Part shown: positions 1-8,000 of the stretch, in pieces
Layout of the letters: the number at the start of each line of letters is the position of its first letter
How positions within the stretch are numbered: the stretch's first letter is position 1
Source of the DNA: an uncultured Clostridia bacterium
GTDB taxonomy: Bacteria > Bacillota > Clostridia > Christensenellales > CAG-314
Direction of reading: 5' to 3'
Assembly: GCA_934177025.1 (NCBI GenBank)
Contig: CAKPPA010000019.1
Span: 1-12,755 of the forward strand
Length of the DNA: 12,755 nt
Notes under the pieces: model-generated
The model's database searches: none
Told to the model about the DNA's origin: nothing
Seen by the model: only the letters and a program-made list of their open reading frames with translations
Translations under genes and position numbers: made by a program

Positions 1-177
1 ATTTTAGAGATAGGCTATCATAATGAGTCCGATCTGGGGAAGGGTAAAGTTCTGCATGTTCACGAATATCGGTTTCCAGGGGAATTATCGCATAAAATAG
101 CAAAAAAGTTTAGGATAGGGCCAGGGGATGAGTATTATGAAAAATACAAAAAATATTTTAAGGGGGTTCAACTATGA
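1..177 (+). CDS. C-terminal end of an unidentified protein, possibly a polymorphic toxin (partial)
   Basis: Frame 1 is open from the window edge to the TGA at 175-177, giving 58 residues of a C-terminus whose start lies outside the window. The tail is rich in Tyr, Lys, Gly and His (a HVHEY stretch about residues 20-24, then a Lys/Tyr-rich YYEKYKKYFKG end). I cannot name a family with certainty. The stop overlaps the start of the next gene in an ATGA junction, which indicates translational coupling. A short, basic, aromatic-rich C-terminus coupled to a small acidic protein is the usual layout of a toxin C-terminal domain and its immunity gene, so I infer that role from context rather than from a recognised catalytic motif. 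Base composition and codon choice (AGG, ATA, AAT) are more AT-rich than the rest of the window, suggesting horizontal acquisition. It could instead be an ordinary phage or accessory protein. Confidence 0.5.
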   Translation: MLEIGYHNESDLGKGKVLHVHEYRFPGELSHKIAKKFRIGPGDEYYEKYKKYFKGVQL

Positions 178-479
178 AAGGGAACACACTCAATGAGTTT
201 ATCAGTGATTTATGCGTTAACGGAGGTCCGGAAAAAGAGTTTGTTTGTTACGACAAATATTATATTATTCAAGCAGAAGGGAAGGAAAATGATAGCAAAA
301 CTTATTTGCGCCTTGATATATACGAGAGGGTAGATGATGAGGCGGGGCAATTCATAAATACGGTATGGTTTGCAGGGGATTCTTTAACGACATGTGTGGA
401 TGCGTTTGTTGATGCAAAAGTATTTGACGGAAAAACAATCTATGAGGCTGAAAAAGAGATAGAAGTTTTATTTGGCTAG
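174..479 (+). CDS. Small acidic protein, candidate immunity protein
   Basis: 101 residues from ATG 174 to TAG 477-479, preceded by an AGGGGG ribosome-binding site (161-166) about 7 nt upstream. The ATG overlaps the TGA of the preceding ORF by one base step (ATGA), so the two are very likely co-translated. The protein has roughly twice as many Asp/Glu as Lys/Arg, no signal peptide and no membrane segment, so it should be cytoplasmic. Its C-terminal half follows a pattern common in small immunity proteins: a strand (FINTVWFAG), a helix, then a GKTIYEAEKEIE helix at the end. I do not recognise a specific Imm family. The AT-rich composition matches the preceding ORF and differs from the genes to its right. 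The immunity role is an inference from context, size and charge; the gene itself is well supported. Confidence 0.7.
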   Translation: MKGNTLNEFISDLCVNGGPEKEFVCYDKYYIIQAEGKENDSKTYLRLDIYERVDDEAGQFINTVWFAGDSLTTCVDAFVDAKVFDGKTIYEAEKEIEVLFG

Positions 480-486
480 GCAAAAG

Positions 487-508
487 GATAGTGAGGGGTT
501 CTACTATC
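487..508 (+). other. Small hairpin downstream of the candidate immunity gene
   Basis: GATAGT and ACTATC form a 6-bp stem with a 10-nt loop just after the stop at 479. No T-run follows, so it is not a convincing terminator; it may only stabilise the 3' end of the transcript. Apart from this hairpin and the terminator at 624-657 I see nothing in 480-679. Confidence 0.25.
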
Positions 509-623
509 AAACAACAAAGGGAAAAATGTTGATATAGCATCTTTACATGTTAGGTTGTGAGGAAAATCATTGCGTCAAACGAAGTTAATGCAATTTTAGT
601 TGGTAGAATTTCAATTTAAGTAA

Positions 624-663
624 AACAAACGGACGGAAATTTTTCCGTCCGTTTGTTGTTTTT
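624..663. terminator. Bidirectional rho-independent terminator
   Basis: A perfect 16-bp inverted repeat (624-639 with 642-657, core ACAAACGGACGGAAA) has a 2-nt gap. On the plus strand it is followed by a T-rich stretch to 663; on the minus strand by TTTTA. It lies 22 nt beyond the stop of the minus-strand lipoprotein gene and downstream of the plus-strand toxin/immunity-like pair, so it can serve both convergent units. Confidence 0.85.
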
Positions 664-679
664 CAAACGTTAAGGTTTG

Positions 680-1672
680 TTATCTCACAAGTTTGTAGGT
701 CAAGTGGCCTTGCGCCATGCGCACCAACGGTTGTGCCGGCACGTAACCTGCCGTTCCTGCATCGATGGTGGATGCGGAATCGAAATACATCTGCACTGCT
801 CCGCCGGATTTGCCCGCTTCGCTAATGCCCATCATCAGGGAGTAGGACGGGTAAACAACGGCGTTTGCTTCCACGTCGATAATTGTTTTTGCCGCGGTTT
901 GCACCATAATCGGTTGCAGGCGTTGTTCCACCGCGTTCAAAATTTGGAAGTTCGTGCTGCTCGACGTCAACAGCGTTTCCATATTCAGCGCGCGCACTGC
1001 AAAGTACAGTTGCTCGTTGTCGTACACCGTGCCGGAAAATTCCACCACTTTTTCCGCTTTCAAAGGCGTGTCGAATTGGTTTGTTGCGGTGTTGTACTGC
1101 ATAATTTTGGTGGCGCATTTGTTGGCTTCGTAATTTGCCGTTGCTTGGAAGTGATTCCGCAACACTGCCGTTTCCGTCAACGTTTTGCGATAAACGTATG
1201 CGCCGTTTACAACTTTTTCGGAGCGAATCGGCGTCCCCGTCGGAAAGGATTCAAAAACCACGGTGCTTTCCATTGTGGAGCGGAAGGCGTAGGTGTCCGC
1301 CGTTTCCGTTACAATATCCGCACAGTCCGCAAAGGTCGATGCCTCCGGAAGATCCTGCTTCAAGTACGTTTCCACTACTTCGAAGGAACTTTTCAGTTCG
1401 TACTGCCCTTGGCTGTTTTTGGTAATCGTTGTTTTGTAAGTCCCTTTCGCTTCATCCGGTGCGAGTTGTGCGCCTTGCAGGTTCGGGTAAGTGAATTTTT
1501 GAAATTCCACGTTCGTGGTGTCGACCAAGGTTTTGGTCAATTCCACACGATAGTTCAGCGTTTCGCCGTTTTCCCAGCGATTCGTTTTGCTTGGCGTCGG
1601 TGCGGAAGTGCAACCCGCAAAAGCAAAAGTAACGCAAAGTAAAGTGCATAGGAACAAAATGAATTTTTTCAT
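680..1672 (-). CDS. Predicted lipoprotein of unknown function
   Basis: 330 residues, ATG at 1672-1670, TAA at 682-680. The start is supported by GGAG five bases upstream and by a good promoter farther upstream. The N-terminus is a lipoprotein signal peptide: MKKF, a hydrophobic core, then the lipobox F18-A19-G20-C21, so Cys21 should be lipidated and about 310 residues exposed on the outer face of the membrane. The mature part begins with a Ser/Thr/Pro-rich linker, then alternating hydrophobic and polar stretches that suggest beta-structure; the early WENGETLNYRVEL segment is loosely like the opening of DUF3108-type proteins, which I offer only as a weak suggestion. There are no transmembrane helices after the signal, and no catalytic motif that I recognise. 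It stands alone between its own promoter and terminator, so it is probably monocistronic. A substrate-binding or cell-envelope role is possible but not shown. Confidence 0.85.
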   Translation of the reverse strand: MKKFILFLCTLLCVTFAFAGCTSAPTPSKTNRWENGETLNYRVELTKTLVDTTNVEFQKFTYPNLQGAQLAPDEAKGTYKTTITKNSQGQYELKSSFEVVETYLKQDLPEASTFADCADIVTETADTYAFRSTMESTVVFESFPTGTPIRSEKVVNGAYVYRKTLTETAVLRNHFQATANYEANKCATKIMQYNTATNQFDTPLKAEKVVEFSGTVYDNEQLYFAVRALNMETLLTSSSTNFQILNAVEQRLQPIMVQTAAKTIIDVEANAVVYPSYSLMMGISEAGKSGGAVQMYFDSASTIDAGTAGYVPAQPLVRMAQGHLTYKLVR

Positions 1673-1689
1673 AACGTCTCCAAAATGTT

Positions 1690-1710
1690 TTGATTCTATT
1701 TGATTCTATG
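1690..1710 (-). repeat. Tandem 10-bp direct repeat in the lipoprotein leader
   Basis: TTTGATTCTAT occurs twice, at 1690-1700 and 1700-1710 (plus-strand reading), exactly between the -10 box and the ribosome-binding site of the lipoprotein gene. It covers the likely transcription start. It may be an operator or chance; nothing in the sequence decides this. Confidence 0.45.
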
Positions 1711-1738
1711 AGTATAGCACAAAATTTAAAAATTTCAA
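1711..1738 (-). promoter_or_regulatory. Vegetative promoter of the lipoprotein gene
   Basis: On the minus strand TTGAAA (1738-1733), a 16-bp spacer and TATACT (1716-1711) form a near-consensus sigma-A promoter. The bases TGC before the -10 give an extended -10. The box is about 38 bp upstream of the ATG, leaving a leader of about 30 nt that contains the GGAG ribosome-binding site. Confidence 0.8.
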
Positions 1739-1881
1739 AACGGAATTGAACAAAAACCGGCGGAAGCAATGGGGGAGGTAGCACCTTTTTTCCGCAAGCG
1801 GCGGTAGGTTTTTCAAAAATAAGGGTAAAAAAGCCGTTTACGACGACAGGGGTGCCTCCGCAAAAGGGAAAAATTTTTGGC

Positions 1882-1910
1882 TTGCAATTTTTAATAAAGA
1901 ATTTTATAAT
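1882..1910 (+). promoter_or_regulatory. Promoter of the addB-addA operon, nearly leaderless
   Basis: TTGCAA (1882-1887), a 17-bp spacer and a perfect TATAAT (1905-1910) make a near-consensus sigma-A promoter. The ATG of addB begins at 1921, only 10 nt after the -10 box, so transcription should start about 3-4 nt before the start codon. No Shine-Dalgarno motif lies in 1911-1920. This also rules out the upstream GTG at 1852 as the main start. Confidence 0.75.
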
Positions 1911-1920
1911 AACATCACTT

Positions 1921-4900
1921 ATGGAATTTCGAATTATTGCAGGCAACACCTATAAAGCGGTCAGCCGAAAATTGTATGAGGAACTGAAGGAAAAAACCTT
2001 TTCCTTGGATCGAAAGCACTACGTCATCGTGCCGGACAGCGCAAGTATGGAAAACCAAGTGGAACTAATGCGCACCGTGGGCGACAAGGCTGGTTTTTCG
2101 GTGGAAGTCAAAACGGTTAAGGGGTTGGCAAACTTACTCCTAACCAATTTTGACTACATGGCACGGCCGGAAGGTATCATTTTACTGACGAAAATCATTG
2201 CGGATTTGCGTCCGTCCTTGGGCTGTTTTTCCCGTTCGGCGGAATTCGGCGGTTTTGTGGGGGAGGTTTACGACGTCATTCAGCAACTAAAAAGTTGTCG
2301 CATCCCGCCGCAATCGTTGGAAAAGGAGCGGCTCCCCGCAGGGCTGAAAAATAAACTGAAGGACATTCGATTAATTTACGAGGAGTACGAGCGGCAACTG
2401 GGCACCAAGGTGGACCCGAGTTCGAAGTTGGATCGACTAACGGAAAAAATCCCCGAAAGCGAAGTGGTAAAAAACAGCGAATTTTATTTTGTGGATTTCG
2501 ATGCCGTAACGCCGCAATTTGAGGAAATTGTAAAAAAACTCATTGTCAGTGCGCCAAAAGTCACACTTTGCTGTGTGTATTCGCCGCTGGAACAGCATCG
2601 CTACCTGTACCCGAACGATTTGTTCGCCGGCGGGCAACGCATTGCGGAGGAGTTGGGCATTTCCGCCAAAACGGAACTGTTCCGGTTTACGGAAAACGAG
2701 TTTTCGCTGCAGGCGGAAAAGTATTTGTTTTCGCCGTTCCCGTGCGAAAAGCCGATGGAATGCGGCGAACGGTTGCGGTTGTACGAAGCGGAGTTCCCTG
2801 CGGAGGAAACGGACGCGTTGGCGCGCTACATTACGGAAGAGGTTCGCAAAAACAATGCCCGCTATGCGGATTTTTACGTTGTTTGCCCAAACCCGAAACG
2901 GTACGAACGCGTCATTGCGGACAGTTTTGCCGAGTACGGCATTCCGTATTTTTTGGATCAAGGGCAATTACTCACGCAGCACGCTTTCGGTAAATTTTTA
3001 ACGGCATCGCTTACGGCGGTGAAAAACAATTTCCGGTTGGACGACGTGTCGGAAGTGGTAAAAAACTATTTCTTTGCCGAGTCGGACGCACGCGTGTATG
3101 CGTTCGAGGATTTTTGCCGTCGCTATCGCATGGGGTTTTCCTTCGAAACGTTCGGCATCGGCAAAACGGATGAGCAATTTCCCGCGGCGGAATGGGTGCG
3201 CGAACAGTTTGTAACGGCGTTTCGTGCGTTTTCGGGGGAGCCGAAAGCCACGTGCGAGGCGTACTTAAATCAAGTGCGGGAGTTTTGTCGGCGTTGCGAC
3301 GTCGAGCAAAAGTTGGAACGCTTTCAACAGCGGCAGGAAGCCGAAGGGCTTACGGAGCAAGCCCGCATGACGGAGCAAGTGTTCGAAAAGTTTTCGCGCG
3401 TGCTGGACGAAATCGAACGGCTCCTTCGGGGGAGCGTCATCACCTACCGTTCCTTTTTGGAAGTGCTGCTCGGCACTTTGGGGAGCGTCAAAATTTCCAC
3501 CGTTCCGCAAAAAAACGATCAGGTTATGATTTCGGAATTGGCAAAATGCAAATCACATCGGCTAAAACGATTGTGTGTGTTGGGCGCAAGTGCGGGGGAT
3601 TTTCCTGTCGTTCGCGGTAATTTCCGCCTGCTTAACGACGAAAATTTGGAAAGCATGAAGCAATGTGGCTTGATTGTAGCCCCGCGCATTCGGGAGGAAA
3701 ACGCCAAGGAAAAATTCAACACCTATCAATTGTTGTGCGAACCGACGGAAAGCCTTTACCTTTCCTACTCCAAGGCGGACGGCGAAGGCAAGGCTTTGCA
3801 GGTGTCCTCCGTGGCGGAGGAGTTAAGGCTCATCTTTTTCCAAAACGGCGACGTGCCGCAATGGAACGTGGCGGGGGAATTCCGCGCGGTAACCAAAGCG
3901 CAGGCAAAAAAAGTGTTGTTAGGTGCCGTGCGGCGTTGGACGGATCACGAAACCGTGGATTTAAACGATTACGCATCGCTGTACTATGCAACGGAAACGA
4001 ACCCAAGCGGGTATTTGTATCGGGAGGGTGCTTCGCAAATTCCGTGCGGCCGTAACCTGTTTTTCCCGACGAACTCCCTTTCCGTTACGCGCATGGAAAC
4101 GTTTTACGCTTGCCCGTTTCGGCATTATTTGCAACACGGGCTGAAATTGCGGCGCAAGGAGGACGGGCTGGAACGCGACGAAACCGGAACGTTGTTTCAT
4201 CGCGTAATGGAACTGTTTTTAAAGGATATGGACGAAACGGAGTCGGACGAAGTCAGCCGCAGCCGTTTGGATAAAATTTTTGCAAAAGTTTTGGAGGAGG
4301 ATCGCTTGCAAGGCTTTTTCCGCGACGGTGCGGAGCGTGCCTTTTTGTTCCGACTCAAAAAGGAAGCAAACAGTGTTTGCTTGCAGTTAAAACGGCATAT
4401 CGTGCGCTCGTGCTACAAACCGTATGCGCAGGAAATGCAGTTTCGACAAAGCGTGCCGTTCGGTGCGGAAACGCTTCGGTTAAGCGGCAAAATCGACCGA
4501 ATCGACACTTGCGGTAAAAATGCGCTGTTGTTCGATTACAAAACGGGGTTCGCTTCGTTTAACGAGCAGGATTTGTACTACGGCAAACGCCTGCAAATGC
4601 CGACGTATCTTGCGGCGGTGGAAAAGGAACTCGGGCTTACGGTCAACGGGTTTTACTACGTGTGCTTAAAGGAAAAGTATGCGCACAAGGAGGCGGCGTC
4701 GCCGACGGTGTTCCTCGGCAGGACGGTAAAGGACGTCGCTTGTTTAAACGAAATCGATTTGGACTTTGCGGAAGGCAATTCGTGGCTGGGCATTCGCCTG
4801 ACGAAAAAAGGGGAGTTTTACGCAAACAGCAAGCGCACGCTTTTGCGCGACGATTTTCAAAATTATGCGGAGTACGCCCTACGGCTCATGGAACAGGGCG

Positions 4901-5079
4901 CAAAGGAAATGAGTAGCGGCTATATGGAAGCCTCCCCGCTCGAAGGGGAGTGCGAGTACTGTCCGTACAAAAAAACGTGCGGATTCGAGGACTTGTCGCG
5001 GCGAAGCGCGCGGGGCAAAACCGCGGAAGTTTCGGCGCAAACGATTGGGGACGTGTTGTATGGAAAAAAAGGAGTTTAA
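1921..5079 (+). CDS. addB: AddB, ATP-dependent helicase/nuclease subunit B
   Basis: 1052 residues, somewhat shorter than Bacillus AddB. With AddA it forms the enzyme that unwinds and resects double-strand DNA ends and loads the recombination machinery. Seen in the sequence: the N-terminus has a helicase-like fold pattern but the Walker A position reads AGNTYKAVSR, so the ATP-binding motif is degenerate. A GASAGDFP segment near residue 555 matches the conserved helicase-like core. The C-terminal RecB-type nuclease has H760, D859 (GKIDRID) and D872-Y873-K874. Four cysteines, C731 (YACPF), C1011, C1014 and C1020 (C-x2-C-x5-C), match the known AddB iron-sulfur staple around the nuclease. I chose ATG 1921 because the promoter lies immediately upstream, and because MEFRIIAG is where homology to the family should begin. 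The gene overlaps addA by 20 nt, so the two are co-translated. Confidence 0.95.
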   Translation: MEFRIIAGNTYKAVSRKLYEELKEKTFSLDRKHYVIVPDSASMENQVELMRTVGDKAGFSVEVKTVKGLANLLLTNFDYMARPEGIILLTKIIADLRPSLGCFSRSAEFGGFVGEVYDVIQQLKSCRIPPQSLEKERLPAGLKNKLKDIRLIYEEYERQLGTKVDPSSKLDRLTEKIPESEVVKNSEFYFVDFDAVTPQFEEIVKKLIVSAPKVTLCCVYSPLEQHRYLYPNDLFAGGQRIAEELGISAKTELFRFTENEFSLQAEKYLFSPFPCEKPMECGERLRLYEAEFPAEETDALARYITEEVRKNNARYADFYVVCPNPKRYERVIADSFAEYGIPYFLDQGQLLTQHAFGKFLTASLTAVKNNFRLDDVSEVVKNYFFAESDARVYAFEDFCRRYRMGFSFETFGIGKTDEQFPAAEWVREQFVTAFRAFSGEPKATCEAYLNQVREFCRRCDVEQKLERFQQRQEAEGLTEQARMTEQVFEKFSRVLDEIERLLRGSVITYRSFLEVLLGTLGSVKISTVPQKNDQVMISELAKCKSHRLKRLCVLGASAGDFPVVRGNFRLLNDENLESMKQCGLIVAPRIREENAKEKFNTYQLLCEPTESLYLSYSKADGEGKALQVSSVAEELRLIFFQNGDVPQWNVAGEFRAVTKAQAKKVLLGAVRRWTDHETVDLNDYASLYYATETNPSGYLYREGASQIPCGRNLFFPTNSLSVTRMETFYACPFRHYLQHGLKLRRKEDGLERDETGTLFHRVMELFLKDMDETESDEVSRSRLDKIFAKVLEEDRLQGFFRDGAERAFLFRLKKEANSVCLQLKRHIVRSCYKPYAQEMQFRQSVPFGAETLRLSGKIDRIDTCGKNALLFDYKTGFASFNEQDLYYGKRLQMPTYLAAVEKELGLTVNGFYYVCLKEKYAHKEAASPTVFLGRTVKDVACLNEIDLDFAEGNSWLGIRLTKKGEFYANSKRTLLRDDFQNYAEYALRLMEQGAKEMSSGYMEASPLEGECEYCPYKKTCGFEDLSRRSARGKTAEVSAQTIGDVLYGKKGV

Positions 5080-8000
5080 ACCGACGGCGGAGCAAAAACG
5101 CGTCATTCACACGGACGGGCAAAACCTGTACGTTTCCGCATCCGCCGGCACGGGCAAAACAACGGTGATGATCGAGCGGATTCTCCGTTTGGTGGAAAAA
5201 AATCACGTAAAACTGAAAAATTTGCTGGTGGTCACGTTTACGAACGCGGCGGCACAGGAAATGAAAAAACGCTTGCACGACAAAATGGCGGCGCATGCCG
5301 AAAATCCCGTTGTGTTCGAGCAGCTCGACGAGGTGGAAACGGCGGCAATCAGCACGCTGCATAGTTTTTGCAGCGATTTAATTCGCAGCTATTTTTTCGA
5401 AGCGGGCATCGATCCGGCGTTTCGGCTCATGGAGGAAAACGAAAGCGCGTTGTTTCAGGCCGAGGCAATGACCGCTGTTTTCCGCAAGCATTACGAGGCG
5501 GACGACGCCGTGTTTGCGGAACTTGTCGGCATTTTTTCCACCAACCGTTCGGACGAAGGGCTAAAGGAACGCATCGGGGATTTTTACCGTTTTGCGGTTT
5601 GCAAGCCGGATTTTTCGGCATGGCTTGCCACGCAGGAAAAAAACTATCGGTTTACCAAAAACAATGCGTTTTTGGACGTTTTAAACGAGGAAATTATGGA
5701 AAAATTCGCTCCTTACCAAGCGCAGTGGGCGGAATGGGAGTTGGAGTGTTCCTTAAAAGGAGCCGAGGATTTGTGCGAATTTTTTCAGGAAATGCGTTTT
5801 GCGGTGCCGCTCCGCAAGGAAAACGGATTCCGGCGTAATTACGAAAGTTTGCTTGCGGCATCCTTTCCGAAATTTACGGCGGCATTGAAAAAAAGTTTTG
5901 AAACCTACTACCCGCCGGACGAGGCGGAGGAAATGGTTTCCGCCGTGGGCGAGCGAAAAACAGCGTTTAGCAAAGCAATTTCGGACTATTGCGACAAATT
6001 CGAAAAACTTTCCGTGGACGAACTGATTCAAAACACCGAAAACGCCGTACCGTACTGGAAAAAATGCGTGGAACTGATGCAGGAATTCGAAGCGGTGTAC
6101 ACGCAAAAGAAGGCGGACGAAGCGGCGTTCGACTTCAACGACTTGGAAAAGTATGCGCTAAAAGTGCTGGAAAACGAGCAAATTTTGGAGGAAGTCCGCG
6201 CAAAATATCAATGGATTTTCGTGGACGAGTATCAGGACGTCAACGAAACGCAGGAAAAAATCCTGTCCCTGTTAAAAGGCAAGGACAATTTGTTTTTGGT
6301 GGGGGACATTAAGCAAAGCATTTACGGTTTTCGCCAGTGTGATCCGGAAATTTTTGCCGAAAAATTGCAGGAGGAAAAAACGGACGCTTCGGCATTGACG
6401 TTGTCGTTACGCGGCAATTTCCGTAGCGACAAAACGATTTTGGATTTTGTCAACGTCATTTTTTCGCAAGTGATGACGGAGCCTTTCGGCAAAGTTTCCT
6501 ACCGCGAAACATCCTTGCTGGAAACGGCGGGCGAAAGGGAAAACCCCGTGGAACTGTGTTTTATCCCTAAGGAAACCCAGCAGACCGAGGCCCCGAACGA
6601 AGTGTACGACGTGCGCAATCCGTCGGATGCGGCGGAAAAGGACCCCGTGTACGAGGCGCGGCTGATTGCGGAAAAAATCCGCGCCCTGCTAAAGGAAGGC
6701 ATTGTGGAAGGCGGGCATCGCCGTTCCGTTTCGTACGGGGACATCGCCATCCTTTGCCGTGTGCGCAACGAGTACACCACGGCATTGTACGAGGAATTGT
6801 TGCGTTGCCGCATCCCCGTGGTTGCGGAAACGCGCAAAAATTTGTTCGACTGTGCGGAAATCGACGGAATTTTGCGGTTTTTGCGCCTCATCGACAACCC
6901 AAACGACGACGTTTCGCTTTACGGCAGTTTAAAAACCTTTGCACGGCTGACGGATGCCGAAATTTCCGAAATTCGGTTGGCGTATCGCGAGGATCCGTTT
7001 TTCCTTGCGGCGGAAAAATATGCAACGACAAAAACGCCCGTGGCGGAGTGCATTCGCAACTTTTTCGATTTGCTGGAGCGTTACCGCTTTTATGCACACT
7101 CCTTCGACGTGGACGAATTGGTTTCCCGCTTGATTGCGGAAACGGATTACGAGTTGTACTGCCTCGGTTTGCCGGAGGGCGGCGTGCGGAAAAACCGCTT
7201 GCATTTGTTCCGCGGCATTTTAAAGGACAAATCCTTTAACGGCAGTGTGGCGGCATTTTTGAAGTACGTGGACTCCGTCGGCAGTGCGGAAGGCAACATT
7301 TCCGCGGAAGGGCACACCGATGCGGTTACGTTGTTAAGCATTCACTCCAGCAAAGGGTTGGAGTACCCTGTGGTGTTTTTGTGCGGAACAGGGCGAAAAT
7401 TCCGCTACAGTACGGATCCCGTGTTGTTACACAAAACGTTGGGCATCGGCATGCAGTACTATTCGCCGGATCACGTCATTCACCCGACTTTATCCTATGC
7501 GGCGGTAAAATATGCAGTGCATCGGAAGGAACGGGAGGAGGAACTTCGCATTTTGTACGTGGCGTTGACGCGTGCCAAACAAAAGCTGTTTGTGGTGGGC
7601 TGTGTTTCGCCGTCCCTCCCGAAAAAAGCAAGGATGCTGGTGCCGTCGCAGTGCGACCGCTTTGCGGAATGGATTTTTTACGGCATTGCCCACGACGAGG
7701 AGGAGGAAATGCCGTACTACTTAACGATGGAATCGATTCCGTCGGAGGAAATGCCGCCGGAGGAGCCGGAAATAAAATTCACGCGGGTGGACAAGGCGGA
7801 AATCGCGCGGTATCGGGAGCTGTGGGACACCCCGTATCCCGATGCGGCACGCACCATGCATTCGAAAAAAGTCGTTTCGTCGGGACTCAAGGCGGAGGAT
7901 TTGTTTGAGGAAACGCCGCCGGAAACGCCGTTGTATCCGTCCGAAAAAGGCATTTCGCCGGAATTAGGTACGGCTTATCACAAAGTGTTGGAAAAAATGA

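Noticed and set aside
677..1642. Long plus-strand reading frame of 321 codons
   Set aside because: It is antisense to the lipoprotein gene; its translation is His/Cys/Arg-rich and low in complexity, and the minus strand has promoter, ribosome-binding site, lipobox and terminator.
1852..1920. In-frame GTG start 23 codons upstream for addB
   Set aside because: The TTGCAA/TATAAT promoter lies inside this extension, so it would not be in the mRNA; the added residues also do not resemble an AddB N-terminus.
1452..1949. Minus-strand reading frame of 165 codons across the addB promoter
   Set aside because: It overlaps the lipoprotein gene in another frame and two promoters; no ribosome-binding site. 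Its middle part looks oddly protein-like, but nothing supports expression.
5045..5059. TTG start for addA five codons upstream
   Set aside because: ATG 5060 gives the normal family N-terminus (EKKEFKPTAEQ) and has the better-placed GGGG motif.
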